Source of the DNA: Adelphocoris suturalis
Taxonomy: Eukaryota; Arthropoda; Insecta; Hemiptera; Miridae
DNA: 64,000 bases
Assembly (NCBI GenBank): GCA_030762985.1
Contig: CM061042.1
Span: 25,767,706-25,831,705 of the forward strand
Reading direction: 5' to 3'
Notes under the pieces: model-generated
The model's database searches: none
Seen by the model: only the letters and a program-made list of their open reading frames with translations
What the model was told of the DNA's origin: nothing
Made by a program: the position numbers and the translations under genes
In this document: positions 32,216-43,200 of the stretch, one piece after another
How the letters are laid out: each line of letters begins with the position of its first letter
Numbering within the stretch: the stretch's first letter is position 1

Positions 32216-33250
32216 TCTACTACTACTAGTGATAGTTGAGGAGCCAAGGCCGAAAATAAGTAGTATTTTCAGGTTTGAGATTAGATTCTGAAAATTCAGT
32301 CCGTTCTGAGTGAGAAGATCTTTGTCTGCCATCTCGAAATTGGTGGAATACGAAACAGCGGCCTCATAAAGATAGCTTAATTTGCCCATTTTAAAGTTTT
32401 TCTTTATTAGTTTCTAAATCGTGCATCCTACAGAAATTTTCATACGTAAGAAAGATGTAGAGCACATAAAACCAAAGCGATTCGACTCAAAAACTATGAA
32501 TTATCTTCCATAATAATGGAATTAAGGACAATAAAAAATCGGGATATTTTTAGGAGTGCCCTCTTCAACCCCCATCCAGACTTTTGCCCTTAAAAATCAC
32601 CTAGACGCCTTAAAAATTGGTCTGATTCAGGTCTGCCAAACCCCATTCGATTCAGGGTTACATACTTTCTAAAGTTCATATCCAGCATATTTTAGCCAAG
32701 ACCTTTTCCCATCAAAGTATAAAGTAAAAGGCCGTTTTTGCGAACTTTGGGTAAAATGTCATCAAATTCATGATATCGGCTGTCAAAGGGGAAAGGTCTC
32801 AAGTAAAATATGCTCTAAATGAACTTTGGAAAGTATTTAATCCTGAGTGGAATGAGCTTTTTCAGACTGAAGTCAGACCAATATTAAGGCTACTAGGTGG
32901 CTTTGAAGGGCAAAAGTCTAGACGATGGACGGAGAGGACTGACTCAAAATTAGCCTGATTTTTAATTGTTTGTAATTTTCTTATTTTAAGAGACGATTCG
33001 GAGTTTTGGGATTGAATCGTTTTGTTTTTTTATGCTCTACAACTTTGCTACGTATAAAAATTTCTGTAGGATGCACGGTTTAGAAATTAGTAGATAAAAA
33101 CTTTAGCATGGGCATATGAAGCAATCTTTATGAAGCCGCCAGTTTTTATTCCACCGATTTCGAGATGGCAGACAAACATTTTCTCACTCAGGACAGACTA
33201 AATTTTCTAAATCTGATCTTACTACTCGGCGCCTGGACTATGAATTATTA
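32216..33250. repeat. Long palindrome: two ~500-bp inverted arms, 77-bp loop
   Basis: The left arm (about 32216-32710) and the right arm (about 32788-33250) are reverse complements at roughly three quarters of positions by eye. Matching blocks: GACCTTTTCCC (32700) with GGGGAAAGGTC (32789); AGACTTTTGCCCTT (32579) with AAGGGCAAAAGTCT (32907); GTGCATCCTACAGAAA (32422) with TTTCTGTAGGATGCAC (33060); GTCTGCCATCTCGAAAT (32325) with ATTTCGAGATGGCAGAC (33158). Each arm read outward encodes a similar short peptide with FEMADK..LTQ, suggesting that two copies of one element sit tail to tail. Transcription across it would give a long imperfect hairpin RNA. Confidence 0.75.
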
Positions 33251-34171
33251 GAACAACCTTTCCTCCTACAATATAATGTTAAGACTATTTGTGTATGTTG
33301 TGCGCCAACAACAACATTTGTATGATGTTTTAGATTCTACGAATAAATACGCAGCCCAACTCGGTATGACCCCGCACGGCCCTAGGATTTCCGTTACAGA
33401 AATCGAACAGGTGGACCCTTCCACTCGCCAGCTCAGGCCGTCTCCTTCTAGTCATCAGGGCCTATAAAAGTGCGAGTCAAACCAAGTTGGACGCTATTCT
33501 ATGCACAAACTTCTTGGCTTGGTCATTTACCTACTACCTTTTCCTTCACTATTGCCACAATGGAGCCACGAGTTCAGGGTGGCAATAGTTCCTTCACAGT
33601 AAAACGCCTACAGAGCCGAGGGTTCCGAACCGTGATACTTCCTCCTGTATTAATTCAACAGAGCCTTGAGTTACAGACAGTAATACCTTTTTCAATATTA
33701 ACCCGACGTAGTCACGAGATCGTGATTATCGCATTACATGTTATCGTTATGGAAGGTTACATGCGTATTTGGAGCTGTATTCGGCTTCCCTTGAGCTCCG
33801 AATAGGATTTTTCTATTCGTACGAATAGACTGCTACTATTCGTACGAATAGACTGCTAACCGATAGCATTTCGCGCGCATGCGCAATGCTCCATTTTTAT
33901 TCGCAGTTCCTCCCACTCGACTACGACTCAGCATTGCAAATCTCCCTGGTAATACTTCCTTCAGCACCACACCTACGGAGTCGTGTAGGTAGGTCTGTGA
34001 AGGGTAGGTAGGTGATTTATTTATTTATTAATTTTTAGTTGGTGCGTCAGCTATTGTGAAACACAGTAGGAATAGTACAGTGAAGTTGTTTTATTTAATC
34101 TAAATAATTTCTCCTTGGTGGGAGTTTACGCCTGTGCATAATAGATAAATCATTGCCTTCAACGGTTCAGG
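33251..34171 (+). promoter_or_regulatory. LTR- or promoter-like block with TATA box
   Basis: A consensus TATA box CTATAAAAG (33462-33470) follows a GC-richer region. Further on are two copies of the 16-bp palindrome CTATTCGTACGAATAG (33813-33828, 33836-33851), a GCGCGCATGCGC at 33881, and a leader-like block at 33990-34155 that recurs at 57001-57150. A frame opening at 34172 follows. The order TATA, transcribed leader, open frame fits a decayed LTR retroelement 5' end. It also fits a host promoter; I could not define LTR ends or a primer-binding site. Confidence 0.3.
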
Positions 34172-34495
34172 ATGTCTTCGTTTGAAGCAGAAGTTGCTCA
34201 ACTACGCAGAAGACAAGCTATCGAAAATATCCCAACCAAGTTGTTTACAGTTGAGACCAGATCCTTTTTCTCAAACCAGCCTTCTTTCCTTGCCAGAAGG
34301 GAACGGATTGTTTGTTCCTTAATCGGTTTTATTTCGTGCTGCTTATTTGTTTTTTTCTTCATCCCACAAACTTCCCGCTCCTCATGGAAAACGCGGAGTC
34401 GTGAGGCTAAATATAGACGCTGGGTCAGAACCTACGTCATTCCCGACGGATCTTGGCCAGTCAAGGGCGGAATTGAAGTACGAATGAGGATTTAA
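34172..34495 (+). other. Unassigned 107-codon frame after the LTR-like block
   Basis: Starts at ATG in GGTTCAGGATGTCT and reads MSSFEAEVAQLRRRQAIEN, a charged helical start that would suit the beginning of a retroelement gag protein. It then has a hydrophobic run CSLIGFISCCLFVFFF at about residues 47-62 followed by basic sequence. No family is recognised. The hydrophobic run may result from drift or a frameshift in a dead copy. Confidence 0.25.
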
Positions 34496-35832
34496 CTAGG
34501 GATTGATGATAGTTGAACACTATCGACTATTGAAAAACTATCAATTCTTCTGGCAGAGTGATGAATCTTTCTAATCGACCAAGAAAACATACATCGACAT
34601 ATCAGCTGATACGATCGACATTTATAGGACGATTCTTTTACAACCACTTACACTCTGGCGGTCATTAACGCAATTTACCGATTAACTCAGTAATTTAAAG
34701 ATGTCGCTACTCACGCTTGATTTCACTGTCAAAGTTCAAGCCCTTAGAGTGAGCGTCGGGAGGACCAATGACTTTCGGCCTTGCATAACAAGGCCCATGT
34801 CCTGTGTCCCCAAGGAACTAGGATAACAGCACAAAAAGCAAATGCAAGAGTACCTAACTTTTCAAAACTGTTATCGACCAGTGCGGAATTCAAGAGGGAA
34901 TTTTCCCGTTCATTTTCCCTCAAACCAGGGAAACTTCCACTACAACATGCTATCAGAGCTGCCAACTCAAGTTGAAAAAGCGAAATCTTCTGAGTGCACT
35001 GCCGAACTCTCGCAATCTGGGTGTGTCCCTAACTGCTGAGTGAACAATTCCACGTAACTAAGAATTCGTTCCGGTGAGCGGAGGGTGACCCTCCATTTAG
35101 GTGAGTGTACGCACATTAGGCTTTGTCTATGAATTCCGCTGTTTAACCAAATTATCATAGGCGTTCGATTTGATAAGAACCTCTCGACCAAATGAATAAA
35201 AAGGGGTTTCTAAATAAAATAACTATCATAGAAGGACTAACTAAACTAAATCACATAGCAACAAAATTCAGGGCAGCCAATGGGCCCTCTGGTTTAGACG
35301 TGGCTAAAATCATTAAATTGAAAAAATCGATAATAATAAATACGTAGGGAACTAATAAAACGCAGTATCGTTTTCTATATAGTACGAAAGCCAATCTAGA
35401 TTATGTATTGGGAATTCCACGCGATATTTTATCGGGATAATCCTCTAAAACCAATAATTGGAGTTGAGGTAACAGAGCGCTCAAACAACTGAAGCGGCGC
35501 TCGTGGGTTTATCGAACGCGATATTTGCTATCCACTTTGCTCGAGATAAAGTGTCAACACCACAACTTGTTGATTCAAGGAGGTGACACCATTTTTTTTG
35601 TTTGGTGTCGACCGTTTCATTCAATTCTGACTCCTCGTGGCACGGAGAAGTCAAATAGTAGTTCACTCAAACGAAAAACGCAAAAGTATTTTCTCAGACA
35701 ATTTTGATGTCAGCTTTGCTATTCCCCATCAATATAACGCCATCGCCCAAAATCGCAATATTTTCAAACTTTATAAGAGTTGTTGTTCATCATTTTCAAT
35801 AGTGAAGCTTTGCAATAGAACAGGAAAAATCA
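34496..35832. other. Intergenic, no confident gene
   Basis: Overlapping short frames on both strands at 34744-35191 and 35481-35864, none recognised. Confidence 0.35.
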
Positions 35833-35935
35833 AAGTTACAGTCATGCAGCATGATCATAAATGAGCGAATTTTCGTAAAATTATCGTATTATGGTTTATG
35901 TTAAATTGTTATGAAATTTGAACTCTTTCAATGAA
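35833..35935 (+). repeat. Family F 5' fragment
   Basis: AGTTACAGTCATGCAGCATG, then GAGCGAATTTTCGTAAAA, then GTTATGAAATTTGAAC, about the first 100 bp of the family. Confidence 0.55.
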
Positions 35936-36387
35936 TCCTAATAGACCACTCGTATGTCAAAAGTAACTTCAACTCACAACAATACCATAAAGCTGATCTC
36001 CAAACTCAATTAGCTTACATTAACACGATTATTTTTCTGCATGCATTCATATTAATCAACTTTTTATAGTGATACAAATTACATTCAACAGTAGCTATAA
36101 TGTTAGGTGAACTTTAAAGAGTTTTAATGCGGCATCTGGATATTTTTAAAGTAATTTCTGATTCATTACCTGATTTATCCTCTGGGAGAGAGGGACAGAT
36201 GACCTCGTCCTGCGAACAAAGAAAAGAAAATTAGTCAGAAATCAGCGAGAGAGATAGACAACGTGTTGAGATAAAGACGGTTAAAAAACAACTTAGAATC
36301 ATAAAACGAAGTAATTAAAATTAATCGTCGATAATTCATAATCTGCAATGACAATTCAAAATGTATTTATCAAAGTACTGATTATTG
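35936..36387. other. Intergenic, nothing recognised
   Basis: A/T rich flank of the tandem array that follows. Confidence 0.35.
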
Positions 36388-37686
36388 GTACCAGATCATA
36401 CCAGATAAATTTCAATGATCGTGCTTTAAAAAGCAAAACCCTGTAGGTAATAGGATTATTGTGTGAACCAATTACCTTCAGCAACAGTCTTTGAAGAGCC
36501 AATATTTTTTCAATTTGACATCGACATACAAACTTGTTTAACCCACTTCAATTTCTTTAAATCAAGTAGCGTTTCGTATTATTCTATTTTTATTTGAGCA
36601 CATAAATTAGGTTCCTATATCTCCTCGTAAGTTATGTCATTTAAGCTAAAGCTTTAGAGGGTAACTCTTGATTTTTGACGTCTTGCGAGGGGTTTACCAT
36701 TTCGGAATGACACATTCGTAACAGAAGGTGTTAACGGGTGATGCTTATATTAGTAGGAACCTATATATATAAGTAAAACGTTTTGGGTTCTGAAGTGAAA
36801 GCAAAACGATTAAAACTCTTGGATTGAGTACCAGATCAATTTCAATGATCGTGTTTTAAAAAGTAAAACCCTGTAATAGGATTATTGTGTGAACCAATTA
36901 CCTTTAGCAACACTCTTTGAAGAGCCAATATTTTTTCAATTTGACATCGACATACAAACTTATTTAACCCACTTCAATTTCTTTAAATCAAGTAGCATTT
37001 CGTATTATTCTATTTTTATTTGAGCACATAAATTAGGTTCCTATATCTCCTCGTAAGTGATGTCATTTAAGCTAAAGCTTAGAGGAGTAACTCTTGATTT
37101 TTGACGTCTTGCGAGGGGTTTCCCATTTCGGAATGACACATTCGTAACAGAAGGTGTTAACGGGTGATGCTTATATCAGTAGGAACCTATATGTATAAGT
37201 AAAACGTTTTGGGTTCTGAAGTGAAAGCAAAACGATTAAAACTCTTGGATTGGGTACCAGATCAATTTCATTGATCGTGTTTTAAAAAGTAAAACCCTGT
37301 ATTAGGATTATTGTGTGAACCAATTACCTTTAGCAACAGTCTTTGAAGAGCCAATATTTTTTCAATTTGACATCGACGAACTTGACATACAAACTTGTTT
37401 AACCCACTTCAATTTCTTTAAATCAAGTAGCATTTCGTATTATTCTATTTTTATTTGAGCACATAAATTAGGTTCCTATATCTCCTCGTAAGTGATGTCA
37501 TTTAAGCTATAGCTTAGAGGGTAACTCTTGATTTTTGACGTCTTGCGAGGGGTTTACCATTTCGGAATGACAAATTCGTAACAGAAGGTGTTAACGGGTG
37601 ATGCTTATATCAGTAGGAACCTATATATATAAGTAAAACGTTTTGGGTTCAAAAGTGAAAGCAAAACGATTAAAACTCTTGGATTG
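36388..37686 (+). repeat. Three tandem copies of a ~430-bp unit
   Basis: Units start at GGTACCAGATC/GAGTACCAGATC-like sites at about 36388, 36828 and 37254; the third ends at 37686 with ACTCTTGGATTG. Lengths are about 440, 426 and 433. Copies are nearly identical, apart from an 11-12-bp insertion with GAACTTGACAT in unit 3 (about 37378) and a GTACCAGATCATACC stutter at the start of unit 1. Each unit ends GTAAAACGTTTTGGGTTC..GCAAAACGATTAAAACTC. No ORF. The low divergence contrasts with the old satellites nearby. Confidence 0.8.
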
Positions 37687-37908
37687 CATGGAGGTACGGA
37701 AGAGGTAAACCAAGACTTACGGGAAATGTGGGCACTCGGTCAAAACATTTCATGACCAGTAAAATGACCGATTCTGGAGTTTTATTGCGCACACCAAGTT
37801 GAGTACAATAGCTTACCGAATAAAAGACAAAAATCGTCAAGAATTCCGTACCATAATGACAGGAGAGAAAATCCCAAATGAAGGCAGAAGGACGGCAGAT
37901 GGGCCCAC

Positions 37909-38001
37909 CTGGAGGCACGTTCACCGGCAGAATGACTTCGCTATGTGGGATGGCAGGCGGGCCCGGGGTTGATGGGCTAATCAGCACACTTCCTCTATTA
38001 C
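37909..38001 (-). CDS. Candidate symmetric internal exon, Pro-rich
   Basis: On minus, GAACCTCAG|GTAATAG (acceptor, exon start 38001) and GCCTCCAG|GTGGGC (donor, exon end 37909) bound a 93-nt interval. It begins and ends in the same phase (phase 1) and encodes 30 codons plus split ends: NRGSVLISPSTPGPPAIPH then SEVILPVNVPP. The interval is markedly GC-richer than its surroundings. No family is recognised; Pro/Ser-rich linkers like this occur in many proteins. The acceptor's pyrimidine tract is poor, and the open frame extends past the donor to 37670, so it may instead be a fragment or chance. Confidence 0.28.
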
Positions 38002-38024
38002 CTGAGGTTCCCTTTTACACGGTG

Positions 38025-38720
38025 GCTAAACGGTGCTTTCGTGGTTCGATTTTCAGGTGAAAATGGCGGAGATGACGCCATTTGATTGAAGAACGAGAAC
38101 TCCCAAGTTAAAGCATTGTTATCTCCTCAATGAGAAACAAGTTTCAAGAGATAAAGCGTAAATCGGACACTACAAGCACGATTAGTCCACAAACAACGCG
38201 ATTCCTGACTGGATTGAGTTTTCTGGACCATTGAATTTTATAGTAACAATGCTAGACAAGGTTGTGTTACAAGCCCAGTGGGAGTAAACGGTGCTTTCGT
38301 GGTTCGATTTTGAGATGCTATGGCGTCACCTCATAAATGTCCAAATTAAGGCTTTGTAAATATCTTCACAAAGAAAAAAGTTTCTCTGTGAGGACTAGTA
38401 AAGCGGAGACTATTCGCACGATTGTAGTCCAACAACTGGACCATTGATGCATGCTTATGGGTGTCGAACGTTGTCTATGTGGTTACATTATTAGAAGCAA
38501 ATATGGCTGAAAGGTCGTCTTTTGATTTAGATGTAGACCTCATCAAGGTCCAAAGTAATACTTCGTAAATACCTTCACAATGAAAATAACAGGTTCCGTG
38601 TAATCAAAAGTGAAGTGGACAATATCTGCAGGATTAATCCACGAACAACGGGATTTTCTCCAAGATTGAGATTTATGTATCATCGAAACTGCAATGCGGA
38701 CTGGATTGAGTTTTCTGAAC
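38025..38720 (+). repeat. Degenerate tandem repeat, about 250-bp period, 3 units
   Basis: GGTGCTTTCGTGGTTCGATTTT occurs at about 38033 and 38289 (first 20 bases shared). Later blocks run in parallel: CACGATTAGTCCACAAACAA (38180), GCACGATTGTAGTCCAACAA (38414) and GCAGGATTAATCCACGAACA (38628). GGATTGAGTTTTCTG appears at 38211 and 38703. Units are much diverged. Confidence 0.5.
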
Positions 38721-39689
38721 AAATCATTCATATGTACCAAAGCTCTTCTAGGTATCGTTACAAGTCTTGTGAGTATCGGTGAGGTATGTTGATGATCATT
38801 TATGTCTGATGAATCCTAGTAGACAAGTGTATTTATATTGACATGCTATTGAAGTAAATATAAAGAATATTCATATCAAAATAATCAGGATTACTGGGCA
38901 CAGACATCTTGAATGTCCATCGAGAATAATAGAAAATCGCGAGTTTTGCTGAACATTGATGATTTCAAAGGATAAAATTATATATTGTCTGCCATATACA
39001 CAAATATATATCACTTTTAGTTGTTTACCACTCATGCGCCGTTTCGTATACGCCACTCCCGACGTTTCCCTATACGCCTTTCACAAAATGTATAAACGTG
39101 TTTTGCGAACATCTGTGTAAGCATTACAAGTACCATAACTAATGATATTTTGGTAAATATATGCTTTGGAGTAACATATTCGAAAAAATGTGTTGTTGAC
39201 TAGTTCTACAGCACAAAAATCGGGTGGTATCACCGTATATCAAGATGTAACGAATTGCATAGAACTTGCGACCATATAAATATTGAAGATTTCCCAATGA
39301 ACACAATTGGTATTACTGTTATTGCTGTAGAATTAGAGGCGTTAACGGTGACATGTTTGATTTCACTATGGAAGCATCTTGGGGTATTTTCGAACTTTAA
39401 GACAAGAATGTGGACTCCCATTTGAGTTATCGGGAGAACAACATTTCCCTTAGACGACTTGCGTTTATCAGTGGGAAAAATAAATGTCACGAGTACCTAT
39501 TAACCACAAATGGTTTGAGTAGATTTGGTGACATAACATCGACTGATTTCTTTCCAATCCGTTCAATTGCGGAGTCAAAGACATCCGAGTTTGGAGACTT
39601 TGTATAATATAAGTAAATGTTTGTCCGCTTTTGGGAGCGTAGACGCTGTACGCTGGATATCCGACCAGTCTAAGGCGGAGTGGGTTGAA
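38721..39689. other. Intergenic, nothing recognised
   Basis: Short antisense-overlapping frames at 39230-39731, none recognised. Confidence 0.35.
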
Positions 39690-40960
39690 GAGTAGGATCT
39701 CAGGAAGGAGCGAGAGTTGAGTTGAGACCAACTGGGGAAACTATGGGTCACCGCTTCCTCCTACTTCCGTCTCCTGCTCCTGACATCTACATGCAATTTG
39801 TCCAGGGTAGATGCGCATAGTATGAAATACGAATAGATGCATTAGAAGTTACAATTTCTTGTACAAGTATCCGCCTTAAGAGAGCGTATAGGGAGAGAGT
39901 TGATTCATACACCTAACACAGTTACAGTTACACACCTAACACGGTTACAGCTTCCTCCTCTTTCCTACCCCTGGCATCTATATGACATTTGTCCAGTGCA
40001 AGATGTACGTAGTATAAAATACTAATAGATGTATTGGATAACACCATTTTTTGTACAAGCATCCACCTTGAGAGACTGAACAGGGATACAGCTGACTCAT
40101 ACTCATGATTAATGTAAGTCACAGTTTCTGTCCCCCATTCCTAGCATCTACATGCGCTTTGATATCATTCGTCTTAAAAACTGAAAGAAAACTCATTCTG
40201 TGAAGCACGTACGGTGGTGGTTCACAGACACCACGAGAAACTGTGCCGAGTGGAGGGTGGTCTGGATGCGTTGAGAGCTACTGTTACACCGCGTTTCGCC
40301 GATAGAGCGCTCTGTATTTCGAACTATGCACGAGGCCAATATGTTCACATTTCTTGGATAAGTATCCCCTTATAAGATCATATAGGGATACAGTTGATAC
40401 ATACTATGGGTTCCGCGTCCTTCTGTTTTTTTCTCCTACTCCTGATAACATGAAATTTGTCCAGTGTGAAGATGCGCATAGTATAATATACGAATAGGTG
40501 TATTGTACATTCACCGCACAATAAACCTCGGCTTCGGTGCGGCGGGGGGGGGGGGGGGGGGGGGGGTTGACCCCTCCAACGGACCCTGAATTAATCCCAT
40601 TTACAAGAGCGAATTTGGATTCAGATGATTAATACCCTGATTACTCCTTTGGGTTTCAGCTTCTTCTACCATCCATCTCCTGACATGCTGACGTCTACAG
40701 CACTTGTAAAGTGCTGAGTATAAAATAAGGATTGATGCACTATATATTCACATTCATTGTATAAGTGCCTCCCCTATTTAAGAGCGTATACATGGATACA
40801 CCTAATGATTCATACACACATAGTTACTATGGATCACCGCTTCGGCGCTTCCTCCTCCAACTCCAGATATTTACGAGCATGCTATTGGCTCCGAGCAGAT
40901 ACACACAGAATAAAATACGAATCATGACATTTTATATTTACATTTCTTATATACTCGTAA
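39690..40960 (+). repeat. Degenerate satellite, about 180-200-bp period, ~6 units
   Basis: A recurring order of blocks: CGCTTCCTCCT, CCTGACATCTACATG, TTTGTCCAG, GATGCGCATAGTAT, AAATACGAATAGATG, TTGTACAAGTATCC, AGAGCGTATAGGGA and GATTCATAC. It begins at about 39743 and is seen again from about 39950, 40128, 40320-40430, 40665 and 40840, increasingly eroded. A 23-base G run (40544-40566) interrupts it. No coding content. Confidence 0.55.
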
Positions 40961-41959
40961 CAAATATGCAGTGACAAGAATGAATGGAGATTCCATTCTA
41001 CTATGGGTAATTAAGTCCACAATTCTAATCAAATCACGTATCTACACTTATTGTTTTTTTTTTAAATTCTTTTACTGCACGTTTATTGGTTATAGCCTTT
41101 TCAACTTCATTCAAATCATTAAAAATAGTAACAAACCGAAAAAAGTTATTCACAAATCGTCCCATCACCGTATTTACACGAACATGCACTCCGTCTAACG
41201 ATCACACAACTGAGCGCCCTTGGCTTCTAAATATGGCATCACCGCGCGGAACATAAGAAACGGTTTGTACGGAAAAGGTAACGAGGAACCGAGTTTATAA
41301 TCTAACAGCCTTGACCCAAAATCTAGGTTTGTCTGGCCTTTAAAAAATGTGGGTTTCAGCAGACTCGGAAGCCATATAAGGGCACGGAATGCAACAATTG
41401 AGAAGTTATTATCAGCCAATCGTCAAGAGATATTATCTGAGTGAGAAATATATTTTGGCAAGTGGATCCACTTGAATTTCTTTTCCGATAATCCGGTGAA
41501 GAGCATTGGAACATAACTCTGATTGAATAATAGATATATTTATCAGAACACCTAGGGTATCCGTCTCCAAATAATCTTTTAAAAAGGTACATAACATCAA
41601 GATCTGGCGAAAGTAATGTTAGTAATGAAGTAGTAGTTGTTGTTAGTAGTTATCTTATGAGGATTTCACTCTTATCGAGCGTGCGCGCAGGTAATCATTT
41701 TGTTTAAATGCAATAAAATCCATACAGGGATATCAGGAAATTTCATGTTTGCGTATGCGCGGGGCAACGATTGAATAGGATAAGTATAATTAAATCCATA
41801 GATAGGCATCCTAGAGTGGGGGGGGGGGGGCAGTATGTAATTTTTGAGATATAGACAACTGTGGACATACTAATAGGTTGATTTAAACAAGCGAAACGAT
41901 ACTCAATAAAAAGGATATTCAAACCCCAATGGTATTATTCAATTCACTAAAATGCTGCC
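40961..41959. other. Intergenic, no confident gene
   Basis: The minus frame at 41195-41419 (74 codons, with LDFGSRLLDYKLGSSLPF) is protein-like but preceded in frame by a stop and lacks an ATG or acceptor. A G run lies at 41818-41830. Confidence 0.3.
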
Positions 41960-42235
41960 AGAGCTGAAAATTATGCTGAAAAATTAATTAAAATTTCATT
42001 AACACGTGCTCTAAAATGGATAAATCCCGTAAAAAATGCTGAAAAATCTAAAATTTGTGTTTGAGTAGCACCATATTCATTTAAAACAACTATTTTGCCG
42101 TAATATTAATAAATTAACTATTACTGTGCAGTCAAAATTCTCAAATTTCAAAACAACTCAAAATAAATATAATTGGATAGTTTATGAAAATTTGCTCTTA
42201 CGATCATACTGCATGACAGCAATTTTCAACTTGGA
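41960..42235 (-). repeat. Family F copy, 5' half
   Basis: On minus: GTCATGCAGTATGATCGTAA then GAGCAAATTTTCAT, GTTTTGAAATTTGAG, and further on the TTTTTCAGCATTTTTTAC block. Reverse orientation to most copies. Confidence 0.55.
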
Positions 42236-42985
42236 AAAGCGACAACGTCCATAATATTCTAAAACTCTCCAAAGTCAATTAAACTGTCAAGAAAAGGATT
42301 TCAGTATTGGAGTATAGGAGTTCAAATTGGCTAATCTATTCCGTCGTTTCTCGTAGTCAACAAGGCCATAGTACAAACTCGCATAAATAATTTACGAGAA
42401 AAAGTCACAAACCTGAAATCAATATTATGTGCCGTCACGTTCTGAGTTTTCGGTAGATAAATATAATTTTCCCCGCGAGTTTTTTATCTCAAGGCAAAAT
42501 TAGCTCGTCCTTTTTGTCAGTTCGTTAGAAGGCGATTCTCTCATATGACCTCAAGTGTTTAAGAAAAGTCGTACGAATTATGACCCGTCACGCCATCAAG
42601 ACGTGTTTGTGTTCACACTGTCAACAAAAGGATTTCTTTATGTGATTAGAGTCCATGGCGTCTCCATCTTAAATTAAGATTCAGGCTATCACTGCGCAAT
42701 CTGTAGGAGTAGGTAATCAATCAGCTACACGCGTAGTGCCTTATCTAGATTGAATAATCGCATGGCCAATCAGAAACCGCAACACAATCATGAGATTAAA
42801 ATTGATTTATTTTTATTGGACGTAGAAACTTTGCAGAATAAAGTTAAAGGAACTAATTAACAAAAATAATGACTGAACGCATTAGTATGTGCCAATATAT
42901 CCTGCGCAAAATTTTTTTTACGGTAAATAATAATAATGGCAACGACAATCCCTTGCTTGAATCGAAATAACAATTCTGCACATTA
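42236..42985. other. Intergenic, nothing recognised
   Basis: A/T rich, no frame above 60 codons. Confidence 0.4.
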
Positions 42986-42986
42986 T

Positions 42987-43200
42987 CCCCCCCCCCCCCC
43001 ATGTTCTACTCAGGCAGCGTCACCATATGGGCGAGTTTTCGTAGTTTTTCTGGACATATTTTTGTCAAATTGTTTTGAAATTTGAGCACTGTGTCTTGGC
43101 GCAAAAAACTGTTTCTAAATAATATTCACCAAGCGTACCAATTTTAGGAATTCAAATACTTTTTTCAGCACATTTTAATAAAACTAGGGGACATGATTCA
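42987..43200 (+). repeat. Family F fragment after a C run
   Basis: A 14-base C run (42987-43000), then GTCACCATATGGGCGAGTTT, TTGTTTTGAAATTTGAGCAC, TTGGCGCAAAAAACTG and a TTTTTTCAGCACATTTTAAT block. Confidence 0.45.

Noticed and set aside
36388..37686. CRISPR array
   Set aside because: Units are ~430 bp, fully repeated, with no short repeat-spacer alternation, and the DNA is eukaryotic. The same holds for 58767-59190.
41195..41419. 74-codon minus frame as a terminal exon
   Set aside because: A stop precedes it in frame with no acceptor between, and no ATG starts it.
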